DNA from: Laguncularia racemosa
Taxonomy: Eukaryota > Streptophyta > Magnoliopsida > Myrtales > Combretaceae
Length of the DNA stretch: 64,000 nt
NCBI GenBank assembly: GCA_037954665.1
Contig: JBBMOL010000205.1
Span: 744,001 to 808,000 of the forward strand
Reading direction: 5' to 3'
Made by a program: the position numbers and the translations under genes
In this document: one piece after another, positions 12,569 through 23,519 of the stretch
Numbering within the stretch: position 1 is the first letter of the stretch
Layout of the letters: each line of letters begins with the position of its first letter
Notes under the pieces: generated by a model
The model's input: only the letters and a program-made list of their open reading frames with translations
The model's database searches: none
Told to the model about the DNA's origin: nothing

Positions 12569-14852
12569 AGGAGGAGGTGAGGAAGCCAAGACAGGAATCA
12601 GAATTGAGAGAAAGTGAGGAAAGAGTGCAAATCGGAGAGCATCGGAGGAGACCTAAAACCACGAAGCACCGGCCGGAGTTGAACCACCACCAGGAGGCGA
12701 TCTGGGAGCAAACCACCACCACCATTGGATTCAGCAACCTCGAGAAGCTAGGATTCGACACCTCACCCGCTGCAAAAGGCCACCGGAATGCCGTGAACAA
12801 GCCTTCCCGCCGCCGTGTCCGATCGATCCGACCCGACTAGATTCGACCCGACCAACCCGACCCGCGTACCGACCCGGATCCAGGTAAGTCGGATTTTCCG
12901 GATTTTTATTATTTTATTTAATTAATTAATTTTTGTTTATTTATTTATTCCGAATTAATTAATTAATTTATTATTTTTTATTTAGTTAGTTATTCATTTA
13001 TTTATTTGTAATAAATAGGAAAATGTAGAAATTAGATTTTTCTAGAATTTAATAATGTAGAAAAATAATAAATAAGAAAAATAATCATAAATTGATAGAT
13101 AAAAATAATAATAATAATAAATAATAAAATGTAGAAAAATAATGAAAAATAACAATAAAATTTTAGATTTCAAAATAGGATAGATATTAACTTAAGATAA
13201 AAATTTTCACAAAAATCACAAAAATCATAAAAAATCATAAAAATCATAAATTATAGAAAATCATAAAAAATAATAAAAATTATAAAAGAATCATAAAAAA
13301 TGAGTTTTAGCACTTAGAAAAATCCTTTTCTTCAAATAAATCCAAAATTGATGTTTTTCCTAAAAATCATTTTCAAAAATCAGATTAAAGCTTAGGCTTA
13401 GAATTTTTTTAGAAAAATCCCAAAAATGATAAACACATGAAGCAAAAGAGATTTCAAAATTAAAATTCACAAACAAACTTAAGGTTTTCAGAAAAGCGAA
13501 CTACGACTTGTTTGATCCTAAGTAGCAGGTACGTAGGCACCCATCCGGGTCAACCCATAAAATGAATGAAAAATCCTTTTCTTATAATAATTCAAAACAT
13601 AATAAAAAGTAACAAAAAAAACAATAAAAACACATTTCTAAAGAGGAACAATTTTAGGAGATTAGGTGGTAACCGTAAAGGTTTTAATAGGTTAGCCTCT
13701 GGACTTAGAAACTCTGGTTTTCCCTTTTCCTCTTTTCACAAAAACGAAAAGAGGAAATAACGTCGACTAGTGGTCCAAATTAAGACTGATCCGCTCCTTT
13801 AGTCTTAATTCAATATTTCCCAATAACAATTGAGTGGCGACTCCAAAAATCAAACGAAATTCCTAACTCAAGTCGATGATCTATATTAGATGAGCATAGG
13901 GTCTAGTCTAGATCGGATTAGGAATGGGAATTCAAAAATTAGACTCGACAGTAGCAAATTAGAATGTGGAAAGAAATGTGTGGCTATTCCGGTGGTGGTT
14001 TAAGGGATTACATTTATTGATACATTTCACATTGTACCAATTCATAGGGCTAAGATGGTATCGGGTGTTCAATCGTTTCAAAATTTAGGACCTGTAACAA
14101 ATGATTACGATCGGCCTACTATGAATTTTGTTAAGAAAGGATTGGAGTAACATTGAAAAGGGATTCCCAAGATTCTATGAGTTAGATGCCTCATCATCAG
14201 TTAAGACGCTTGGTAACTTGAAATTTTATGTTGTTTTGTTTTCACTTGTTAACCTAGGAAGTGAATAATAATACAAGTGAGAACACTGCAAAAAACACTA
14301 CCTCGGAGCAAGTATTTAGTAGATTTTCTCAAATATTTGAGGTACCTTCATCAATGCCCCCCATGAGGGATGTACAACACAAAATTCACTTGAAAGAGGG
14401 GACTTCTCCTATTGATGTATAACCGTATCACCATCTTCATTTTCAAAAGAGTGAGATAGAAAAAACAAGTCAAGGAAATGTTACAACAAGGCATTATACA
14501 ACATAACACTAGTCCATTTCCTTCACTTGTGCTGCTAGTTAAAAACAAGGTTGGTGGTTGGCATTTCTATATGGATTATAGAGCATTAAATCAAGTGACA
14601 ATGCATTCTAACTCTAGATGGATTACTGGATGAATTACATGGTGCCTTACTTTTTTCTAAACTAGATTTATGGCTAAGGTATCATTAAATTCAAGTGAGT
14701 ATGAGTGATGTGGAGAAAACTGCTTTCTGAACTCATGAAGGCCACTATGAGTTCTTAGTTATACCTTTTAAGTTAAGTAATGCACCAATAACTTTCCAAT
14801 CAATCATAAATAAATTGTTTGAGTCTTTTCTTAGGAAGTTCATTACACTATT

Positions 14853-14996
14853 TGATAAGTACTCAATTATATATATATATATATTGAGTGAAATTTAATG
14901 CATTTTTCCTTGATTTTTGTATGTTTTTAAAGAATTTGAATTTTCATTAAGTAATATTTTGATTTTAGGGTTTTAATGGAAATTTTAATTAAAAAG
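14853..14996 (+). repeat. Element C left LTR, first piece
   Basis: It matches the start of the right LTR at 47343, with an expanded (AT)n near 14868-14884. It ends at the AAAAG target duplication of element A. Confidence 0.85.
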
Positions 14997-15229
14997 TGTA
15001 AACACCCCATTTTTGCCCTGAGAATCAATAATAATCAATTTCCAAAATTTTCCCAATTTTTTCCAATTTTTCCTAATTTGGCAAAAATAGTAAAAATATT
15101 CAAAAAATAAAAATAAATAGGAAAATACATCAATTTTGAAAAATAATTTCAGAAATGGCAATAATAAAGATTAAATATTTTTTACAAATTTTTGAAATTT
15201 CAAAAAATACAAAAAAATAAAAAAATCGC

Positions 15230-15245
15230 ATTGCATATATGCAAT
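15230..15245. promoter_or_regulatory. 16-bp palindrome upstream of tRNA-like boxes
   Basis: ATTGCATATATGCAAT reads the same on both strands. It is also intact at 24913-24928 and upstream of the A box in the solo LTR at 11859-13950, and degenerate in the other copies. Its centre is TATA-like and about 40 bases upstream of the A box. It may be a protein-binding site or an external Pol III element; function unknown. Confidence 0.5.
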
Positions 15246-15276
15246 TTGCGAAATAGATAAAATCGGGAAATTGGGC

Positions 15277-15371
15277 CAGCTCAGCTAGTTCGTGTGGGCG
15301 CCTGGAACGTGTGTGAAGCCTGAGGTCTTGAGTTCGAATCCCCCCGAGCACTTTGTGCAAATTTGTTTTTT
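15277..15371 (+). promoter_or_regulatory. tRNA-like Pol III boxes in element A 5' LTR
   Basis: A-box-like CAGCTCAGCTAG lies at 15277-15288, B box AGTTCGAATCC at 15331-15341 and a six-T run at 15366-15371. A and B boxes are 54 bases apart, normal for tRNA-type promoters. The T arm does not pair well, so this is not a tRNA gene. Confidence 0.6.
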
Positions 15372-15390
15372 CACTTTTGCCTCAAGCTGC

Positions 15391-15411
15391 CACGTGGCAG
15401 CGCATGATTGG
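15391..15411 (+). promoter_or_regulatory. G-box and reverse CCAAT box in LTR
   Basis: CACGTG at 15391-15396 and ATTGG at 15407-15411 lie about 290 bases upstream of the TATA box. The pair is kept in the other LTRs of the family (for example CCACGTGGCAG just after 25070, and in reverse near 29835 and 42540). It is likely an upstream Pol II promoter element. Confidence 0.5.
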
Positions 15412-15683
15412 CCAAGGAAAGTCACGCGTGTCGAGCGTGATCGTCTCCTTTGCTCGAACAGACGCGAGAGGAAGTCGGAGCAGGTCCGACGAAGGCGGAA
15501 TCGGTCGTTTTTTCTTAGATCTTTTGGATTACTGTCAAGATAAATCCAAATCCATCAGATAAATCACAGAAAAACAAGGGATTAACATCAAACCGCCGAG
15601 ATAAGGCCGAATTCGAAACGGAAAAAAAATGGGTTTATCCAAATCGGCGGATTTGAGCTTATCCGAAGGAGTTTGTGAGCGCC

Positions 15684-15692
15684 TATAAATAG
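15684..15692 (+). promoter_or_regulatory. TATA box of element A 5' LTR
   Basis: TATAAATAG is followed by a purine-rich leader, so transcription likely starts near 15715. It is conserved in all LTRs (25365-25373 in the 3' LTR). Confidence 0.7.
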
Positions 15693-16024
15693 AGGAGGAA
15701 GGGAGGAAGCGAGATCACAGATCAAAAGCGAGAGAAAGTGAGAGAAAAGAGAGAATCGAAGTTCGCCGGAGTTGTTTCGAAGCCGCGACCGCTGATCAAG
15801 AGTTGGGCAACCACTAGGAGGCGTTTCTGAAGCGAACCACCACCACCATTGGATTCCTCACCCCCAAGAACCTAGGATTCGACACCTTAACCGCTGAAGA
15901 AGGCCGCCGGAACACCATCAACGAGCACTCCCCACCGCCGCATCTGATCGACCCAACCCGACCCGACCCGACCCGACCAGCTTCGACCCGATTCAACCCG
16001 ACTCGCACACCGACCCGGATCCAG

Positions 16025-17448
16025 GTAAGTCGGATTTTTTGATTTTTTTTTTAATATTTTTGTTTATTTATTTGGGTTATTTTATTCCAAATTAATTTAT
16101 TAATTTGTTATTTATTTGTCACTTGTTATTTATTTATTTACTTATGTGTTATTTATATTTCAATAAATAGAAAAAATGTTAGAAATTAGATTTTTTAGGA
16201 TTTAATAATATAAAAAATAATAATAAAATAAAATAAAAATATAATAATAATAATAAAAATAAAAATGTAGAAAATTATAAAAATATTATAAAAATGATAA
16301 TAAAACTTTAAATTTAGAATAGGGTAGGTAAAAATCTAGGAGAAAATTTAAAAAAAATGGAAATTATAAAAATTATGAAAAATTAATAAAAAAATTATAT
16401 AAAAAATTATAAATCTTGAAAATTCATAAAAATCATAAAAAATAAAATAAAAATAAAAATATAATTAAAATGATAAAAATAAAATGTAGAAAATTTATAA
16501 AGAAAATTATAAAAATACTAGAAAAATAATAATAATAATTTAGATTTTAAAATAGGATAGATAAAAATCTAGGAGAAAATTTTCTTTAAAAAAATTACAA
16601 AATTATGAAAAATTAATAAAAACTAATAAAAAATTAAAAATTAATAAAAAACTATAAAAAATCATAAAAATTAATAAAAATTAATAAAAATTTTATAATA
16701 GTAGAAATAAGTCAAAAAATAGAAGAAAAATGAGTTTTATCACTTAGAAAAAATTATTTTCTCAAATAAATCCAAAATTGATGTTTTCCCTTAAAATTAT
16801 TTTTAAAAAATCAAATTAAAGCTTAGGCTTAGATCTTTTTTAGAAAAATCTTAAAATGATAAAAATATAAATCAAAAGAGATTTCACAATTAAAATTCAC
16901 AAACACACTTAAAGTTTCCAGGAAAAGCGAACTACGACTTGTTTGATCCTGAATAGCAGGTACGTAGCCACCCATTTGGGGCAACCTTAAAAAGAATAAA
17001 AAATTCATTTTCTTAGAATAATTCACTTAAAAACACAATAAAAGGCAACAAAAATAAAATAAAAGACATTTCTAAATGGGGATAACTTTAGGAGATTAGG
17101 TGGTAACCTTAGGGTTTTAATATGTTAGCCTCCGAACTTAGAAACTCTGGTTTTCCCTTTTCCTCTTTTCACAAAACGAGAAGAGGAAATCACGACGATT
17201 AGTGGTCCAAATTAAGACTAATCCGCTCCATTAGTCTTAATTCAATTTTTCCCAACCACAGTTGGGTGGCGACTCCAAAATAAACGAAATTCCTAACTCA
17301 AGTCGATGATCTACATTAGATGAGCACAAGGTCTAGTATAGATCGGATTAGGAATGGGGAATTCCAGTAGGCTAGCCACCTGAATCTCCTCGAATTGTTC
17401 TTGTTTAAGAAATGTCTTTCGATTATTATTCTGTTGCTAACTTTTCAG
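16025..17448 (+). other. Putative leader intron from LTR to internal region, element A
   Basis: A consensus donor CAG|GTAAGT sits at 16022-16030. A good acceptor, CTAACTTTTCAG, ends at 17448 inside the element, 391 bases before the ORF1 start. Sequence upstream of the donor is GC-rich, and downstream it is extremely AT-rich, as in plant introns. The same donor is present at 12884, 25678, 41935 (minus) and 29250 (minus); the acceptor is present in B (about 40745, minus). Splicing between them is inferred. Confidence 0.45.
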
Positions 17449-17839
17449 GGATTAGCTAAGTTTATAATTCAGTTTGTTTTTACTGTTGGGTCTGCATGCA
17501 TGCATTTGTGTGAATAGATGCGGTCGAACCCGGACCGTCCTAGGACCTTAAGATGGGGAGCCATTGTGTAGGTTTCAGGCGAAGTGAGTTGATCATCGTT
17601 CAGGACCGATTAGGCTACCCCACCCAATGCTTCGATATGGCTTGAGATCCATTTCTCCGAGAATACGGGAGGCCATAGAGCTTGGGGACCAGTTAGAACC
17701 AACCTATTTGCATACGTAACGTCATGGGTTGACGATTGATGATGATGTAATATTTGTTGTTTTGTTCATGGAGTTCAGGATCTATTTCCCTGTAATGTCA
17801 TAGTTCTGGTTGTAATTAGGAAATTTCTTGTTGTAATAG

Positions 17840-18334
17840 ATGGCTAGTATCGCAGTTGACCGCCTCCTCCGCAAAGAAATCCGAGTGTGCAAACCTTTGG
17901 ATCCGAAATTGGTGCTGGACCACTGGTTCACCTTATACAACCCAGAGGAGCAGGCCTTCATCCAGCAGAAAATAGGGCCCATCCTCTCACTGATGAAGAT
18001 GGAGATGAACTTGCCCTTGGTACGGGCCATGCTCCACTTATGGGAAATAGAGCCCGCGGCTTTCTTCATCGGGCCACATGAGATCACTCCTACTCTGGAA
18101 GAGTACACCGAGCTGCTACAGGCTCTAGCACTAACCAACGAAGTCTATGTACCAGATCTTGAGGCCGGGCCAGCCGATATCTTCAGCAGATTCCTAGGTA
18201 TCCGCAAAATAGCAATCAACAAAGCCTTAGAAGCACAGTTGGAGAAGACCCAAGCCAGAGTCAAAGAATTAGAAGCCGTCATCAATGGGAAGCCTGAGTC
18301 TCCACAACAGAAGACCAAGAAAGCTAGGAAATAG
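17840..18334 (+). pseudogene. Element A ORF1 (DUF7745-like), internally deleted
   Basis: 164 codons from ATG at 17840. The first 130 and last 34 residues match the two ends of ORF1 in element B, which is 508 codons long. The missing 344 codons were removed in frame between two copies of AACAARGCCTT; a single copy remains at 18218-18228. The N-terminal part carries an ITPTLEEYT motif like the plant DUF7745 (mobile-domain-related) family, known as an extra ORF upstream of gag in Ogre elements. The tail is charged and probably coiled (EAQLEKTQARVKELEAV). The function of ORF1 is not known. Confidence 0.75.
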
Positions 18335-18590
18335 ATTATCATTGTACTATTTCGTTTGTTTCTTTTAAGTATCGAACTCTAAGGTTTCCAATATTGATAA
18401 AAGTAAAGTTTCAATATTACATCATCAATCAATTGTTGGCCCCTTTTTATTTTTAGCATCCGTGTGACACATGCATCACATTTGCATACATAATACTAAA
18501 AAAAGAAAAAAATGTGCGCCAGGTATCAAGATAGCTCCTAAACAATCGAACCTTCTCAGAAGCCCAATTTTCCCTCATTCAAGAACCAAA

Positions 18591-18880
18591 ATGGCAAACA
18601 GTGGCAACAACAGTGACAATCGCAATAAGACCAGCATTGACTACGTTCCTATAGCCCGGGAAGAAGCACAAGCCAGAGGTGTTAAAGGCAGAATGAAGGA
18701 AAAGCCAAGCAATACCCCGATGCGCATTCTACCCCTCCAGCAATCTTTCAGAAAAGCAACTGTCATTCAAGAGCCTCGGATAAGCGAAGGTGACGTCAGC
18801 AATGGGAGCCCAACCCCCCGTACGTCTAATCAGCATCCAGCTCTGAATAATTGGTTCTGTTATCCTATTGATAGCTCTAG
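18591..18880 (+). pseudogene. Element A gag-protease remnant (first exon)
   Basis: ATG at 18591 begins the gag N terminus (MANSGNNSDN). At about 18641 the frame jumps to sequence just downstream of the protease (an EEAQARGVKGRMKEKP segment), skipping all of capsid, zinc knuckle and protease present in B. The join is in frame, so a short fused peptide would continue to the intron donor at 18881. It cannot form a particle or cut a polyprotein; such an element would depend on proteins from another copy. Confidence 0.7.
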
Positions 18881-18986
18881 GTCAGCTCAAGGATAGAGAA
18901 CAATTGTTAAACAAAGTTTATTGAGACTTCTTTATTAATTCAATTACAGTTTGTCTTACTTATATACATGATTTCATTTTACCCAG
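18881..18986 (+). other. Ogre-type intron between protease and RT, element A
   Basis: 106 nt from GTCAGC to TTTTACCCAG. Without splicing the frame stops at 18894-18896. Splicing joins AG|A into an Arg codon and continues in the RT-exon frame; the equivalent join in B is fully open. Ogre elements are known to carry an intron at this place. Confidence 0.75.
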
Positions 18987-21900
18987 ATCTCCCACCATCG
19001 AACATCAGGGATATTTCACAAGGTAGAAAATAAAAACATTGATATCGTTTCCAACGTTGCTGGGCCAGTTGTTGAAGGCGATATCCTTGACCACGAAATA
19101 ATACAAGAAAATTGGTAAAAACATGAACAAAGCGAAATTTCAATTGACGAGCCGGTGGAGACGGTAAATCTAGGAAGCATGGAAAAACCTAAAAACCTCA
19201 AAATTGGGACCAATTTGAGTGCCGAGCAAAAATGTGAGATAACCGAGCTATTAACAGAATATGCAGATGTGTTCGCCTGGTCATATGGTGACATACCAGG
19301 ACTGGACCAATCAATAGTGGTTCATAGGCTTCCCACAAGGGAAGATGTCAAACCTAAAAAACAGAAACTAAGAAGATTTAGGCCTGACATCTTACTAAAG
19401 ATTAAGGAAGAAGTCAAGAAGCTGCTAGAAGTAGGGTTCATCGAAGTATCTGATTACCCAGAATGGGTAACAAATATAGTCCCCGTTATGAAAAAGAATG
19501 GAAAAGTACGCGTATGCGTAGACTTCCGGGACTTAAACTAAGCTACGTCAAAGGATAACTTCCCCCTACCTCACATTGATGTTTTAGTAGACAACACCGC
19601 AGGAAACCATCTTCTCTCATTCATGGACGGTTTCTCAGGATATAATCAAATAAAAATGGTTGAAGAAGATAAAACCAAAACAACTTTTATCACAATATGG
19701 GGAACTTTCTGTTACAAAGTCATGCCCTTTGGCTTGAAAAACGTCGGGGCAACGTATCAGAGAGCCATGGTCGCGATACTTCACGACATGATGCATCGAG
19801 AGGTCGAAGTATATGTCGACGACATGATAGCCAAATCTAAAGAAGAAGAAAGCCATATAGATATCCTGAGGAAATTATTTAAACGACTAAGAAAATTCCA
19901 GCTCAAGTTAAACCCAAAAAAATGCACTTTCGGGGTCACAACTGGGAAATTGTTAGGGTTTGTCATAAGCCAGAACGGCATTAAAATCGACCCTGGCAAG
20001 GTAAAGTCTATATTAGAGTTACCTTCCCCACGCTCCGTTAAAGAAGTAAGAAGCTTACTGGGAAGGTTAAATTATATAGATCGTTTTATCTCACAGCTCA
20101 CCGATAAGTGCCGACCACTATTCCGTCTATTGAAAAAGAATGCCACCATAGAATAGGACGACGAATGCAAAGAAGCATTTAGGACAATCAAAGACTATCT
20201 TATAAAACCTCCGGTCTTGATAGTCCCGAAGCAAGGGAAGCCCTTATTCTTATACCTCACTATACTCCCTGAATCCATGAGTTGTGTGCTGGGGCAGAAA
20301 GACGAAGAGGGAAGAGAGCGTTCCATATATTACTTGAGCAAGAAATTCACAGAAGGGGAACAGAGGTATTTAGAGGTAGAAAGGACTTGTTGTGCTCTAA
20401 TTTGGGTCATGCACCGATTAAGGCAATACATACTTTACTATCATATTGAGCTACTGACAAGACATGATCCCTTGAAATACTTGGTAGAGAAACCAGCCTT
20501 GATAGGGAGAATCTCTAAATGGAAAATGCTCCTATTTGAGTTTGACATCACATACATAAATCAGAACTCGATGAAAGGGCAAGCCTTAGCCGACCAATTG
20601 GTAGAACACCCTGTCGAGACAAATTCCTAAGAAATACAAGCCCAATTCCCGAACGAAAATATATTAACAGTAGAAGATATACCAGTAGAAGACTTTAGGA
20701 TAGAGTAGAACCCAAAGTGGAAACTTTTTTTCGACGGAGCTGCCAACGTATTCGATTGCGGGATCGGGGTAGTATTGATATCTCCAGACGGCACACAATT
20801 CCCTACAGCAACAAGACTCACATTTCCCTATACCAATAATATCGTGGAATATGAGGCGTGCATTATTGGCCTCAAAATGGCCTGCCAAATGGAAATCCGC
20901 GAATTAGAAATTTACGGAGATTCATCGCTCATCATATTACAGACAAGAGGGGAATACAAGACTAAAGATCCCAAACTGGTACCGTATCATCAACATTTGA
21001 CAGAGCTGATCGAAGAATTTAAAGAAATCACTTTCACATATATCCCAAGAACTCAGAATCAGTTTGCTGATGCACTAGCCACACTAGCGTCTATGATCCA
21101 GATAACAGGGGGAGCCAAAGTCCAACCGATGAAAATAGACATCGAAAATCGGCCCGCCTACTGTTTAACGATTGAAAAAGTACAAGATGACAAGCCCTGG
21201 TATCACGACATCAAGACCTTTCTCCAAGAAAGCAAATACCCTGAAATAGCTAGCAAGAATGACCAAAAAACACTCAGAAGGTTAGCAAGTCATTTCTTAT
21301 TAAGTGGGTCTATATTCTACAAAAGATCGTCTGATACCACCTTGTTAAGATGTGTGGATAAAAATGAAGCATGTGAACTAATGAAAGAAGTACATGAAGG
21401 AGTGTGCAGACCTCATATGAATGGCTACATTTTAGCCCGAAAAATCATGAGGTTAGGATACTATTGGTTAACCATGGAATCAAATTGCATAAAATATGTC
21501 AAGCACTGTCATCTGTGTCAAGTATACGCAAATCGGACAAATGCTCTGCCCAATGAGTTTCACTTATTGTCAGCACCATGGCCTTTCTCCATGCGGGGAA
21601 TCGACATAATTGGCCTAATCACTCCGACAGCATCCAATGGCCACAGGTTTATACTGGTAGCAATCGATTACTTCACCAAGTGGGTAAAAGTTGCATCATA
21701 TGCCAATGTCACTAAAGGGGTGATAATCCGCTTCTTGAAAAAGGACATAATAGCTCGATATGGAGTTCTTGAGTCCATCATCACCGACAACGGTACCAAT
21801 CTTAATAACAAGTCGATGAAAGGTTTATGTCAGCAATTCCACATAAACCATAGAAATTCAACTCCCTACCGACCTCAGATGAACGGGGCAGTAGAAGCAG

Positions 21901-22445
21901 CTAACAAGAATATCAAAAAGATCATCGAAAAAATGACAACTACTTACAAAGATTAGCACGAGATGTTGCCGTTTGCTCTCATAGCTTATAGGACTTCAAT
22001 AAAAACATCTACTGGAGCTACCCCATATTCATTGGTGTATGGTACGGAAGCAGTGCTACCAGTCGAAGTCGAAATACCATCATTCAGAATTCTGTCAAAA
22101 ACTCAGCTAACTGAATCCGACTGGGTAAAGAAGAGGCTTAATCAGCTGAATCTGATTGATGAAAAAAGACTTATTGCAATATGTCATGGCCAGTGTTACC
22201 AACAAAGGATGGCCCGAGAATTTAACAAGAAGATGAGGCCCCGATACTTCAAAGAAGGGGATCTGGTGTTAAGGAAGGTTCTCCCGAATGCCCAAGACTC
22301 CAGAGGAAAATTCACCCCAAACTATGAAGGTCCATATGTGGTGAAAAAGGTTCTGTTAGGAGGTGCTTTGATACTGACTCAAATGGATGGTCCGGAATTG
22401 AGAGACCCCATTAATACAGATGCTGTAAAGATGAACTATCCTTAG
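18987..22445 (+). pseudogene. Element A pol: RT, RNase H, second RNase H, integrase
   Basis: After a one-base loss near 19020 (compared with B), a single frame runs to the natural stop at 22443-22445. RT has YVDD at 19812-19823. A Ty3-type RNase H follows to about 20630. A second RNase H (about 20715-21110) shows the D-E-D-D pattern (FFDGA, EYEAC, YGDSS, FADALA), the archaeal-type domain of the Tat clade. Integrase has an HHCC finger (about 21390-21530), a DDE core (GIDIIG, ITDNG, AVEAAN) and a C-terminal GPY motif (EGPYVV); no chromodomain. Nonsense codons are at 19116, 19539, 20154, 20628, 20706 and 21954; those I compared are explained by C-to-T or G-to-A changes at Gln or Trp codons. Confidence 0.92.
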
Positions 22446-22944
22446 GCAAGGGAATTGAAATTTTGCCAATGTTTATGAAAGCCAATATTCAAATACGAAT
22501 TTCGTTGAGTCTAGTTTTTATTTTATTTTTACAAGCAAAGTTAATATCCCTGAATGATCGATATTTCCAACCAATTCTCATTACAACCAACATTCCTAAA
22601 CACATCACTTCACCAATGAATGATAAACACTAAAATGATGATGAATCTCAATAAATTTTGTAATATAATTTTATGTACTTTTGAGCATTAGAACCTATTG
22701 CATTAGTAGGATAACATTACTATCAAAAGAGCCATGCGCACAAGAAAGGAAAGACATCAATATCTTTAACCCCGTGTCAAGATAAGAAGAAGTGAAGCAG
22801 AAGCAGAACCAGCGCGAAGGTTCGGTTGTTTGGTTGCTATCCACGATAAATTGGCAAGCATATTAAAATGAATAACTATCATCCGCATATCATGAAAAGC
22901 ATCACATCATTTAGCTCAGTCAGTAGAAGCATATTCAAAAGCAT

Positions 22945-23519
22945 AAGATGAGTCAGCCCATAATGGGGCACTTGTCTAAACATCCCCTTTAAAAGGTTAG
23001 TTAGCCCATATAAGGGCACTTTCCGGGATCTCTTCCTAAGGTCAGCCTATAAAGGAACCTTTCAAGACATTTCTTCCTACCATAGTTTAGTCAGCCCACA
23101 TTGGGGCACTTCCCTAAACATCCTCTCGTGGGATCAACCCATAAGGGCACCTTTTGGAGACATTTTATTATAGGTTAATTAGCCCATAGAGGGGCACTTT
23201 CCTGGGTATTTTCTCTCAGGGTCAGCCCATAAGGGCACCTTTTTAAGACATTCAATCATAGGTTAGTTAGCCCATAGAGGGGTACTTTCCTAGATATCCT
23301 CTTTTAAGGTCAGCCTACAGGGGCACATTTTTTAAAACATTTCTTTATGCTATAGGTTAGTCAGCCCACAATGGGGCACTCTCCTAAATATCTTGTCTCA
23401 AGGTCAGCTTATAGGGGCACCTTTTGAGACATTTCTCCCCCAGGGTTGTGAGTCTAAGAAGACACTTCCCGCTATAGGTCAGTCAGCCCAAGAAGGGGCA
23501 CTTTCCTAGACACCTCATC
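22945..23519 (+). repeat. GCCC/GGGC hairpin array (long-period), element A 3' UTR
   Basis: Units alternate between a TTAGTTAGCCCATAGAGGGG-type segment with CACTTTCC and a GGTCAGCCCATAAGGGCACC-type segment with TTTTGAGACATT, giving a composite period near 120 bp. Each half contains GCCC, a 4-6 base loop and GGGC. Element B has a matching array at about 30960-31490 on the minus strand. Confidence 0.8.

Larger units (their letters stand above)
11859..13950 (+). mobile_element. Solo Ogre-type LTR inside element E
   Basis: It runs from TGTAAGCACTCCATTTTTGC to ATTAGACTCGACA and is flanked on both sides by a perfect 5-bp target duplication GTAGC (11854-11858 and 13951-13955). With no adjoining internal sequence it is a solo LTR. 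Its tRNA-like region and leader are closer to the LTRs of element B than to those of element A. It contains a TATA box (12560-12568) and a consensus splice donor (12884-12889). Confidence 0.93.
11430..14852 (+). pseudogene. Element E, left part: Ty3/gypsy gag, protease and N-terminal RT remnants
   Basis: 11507-11725 starts with a gag zinc knuckle (CYNCDEEYNIFHKC) and leads towards a protease. The protease resumes after a solo LTR at 13956 and ends in a gypsy-type tail. From about 14270 an RT begins (an H.IHLKEGTSPIDV pattern) and runs through LDELHGALLFSKLDL and FQSIINKLFESFLRKFI to 14852, where element C interrupts it. The RT continues at 48736-48741. Numerous stops are present. No LTR of E was identified, so the element is truncated. 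Confidence 0.75.
14997..17364 (+). repeat. Element A 5' LTR, 3' end deleted
   Basis: It starts TGTAAACACCCC at 14997. It should end AATTAGACTCGACA but stops at GGGGAATTC and runs straight into internal sequence CAGTAGG. The ATTC at 17361-17364 is shared by both sides of the deletion. In order it contains a palindrome, tRNA-like boxes, a G-box and CCAAT pair (15391-15411), a TATA box, a GC-rich leader with CCCGA repeats (about 15950-16010), a splice donor and a long AT-rich tail. Confidence 0.9.

Noticed and set aside
12577..12840. Proline/arginine-rich frame in the LTR leader
   Set aside because: It is not kept open in the other LTR copies and comes from GACCCG repeats and leader sequence.
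15130..15360. Open frames in the LTRs (also 7196-7420, 12055-12402, 24813-25043, 42357-42770) that look like small proteins
   Set aside because: They are translations, often antisense, of the tRNA-like block and promoter; they recur because the LTR recurs. Similar database proteins are likely mis-annotations.
15277..15371. A genuine tRNA gene in the LTR
   Set aside because: A and B boxes are present, but the T arm and acceptor stem do not pair and no anticodon arm can be drawn. It is only tRNA-like.
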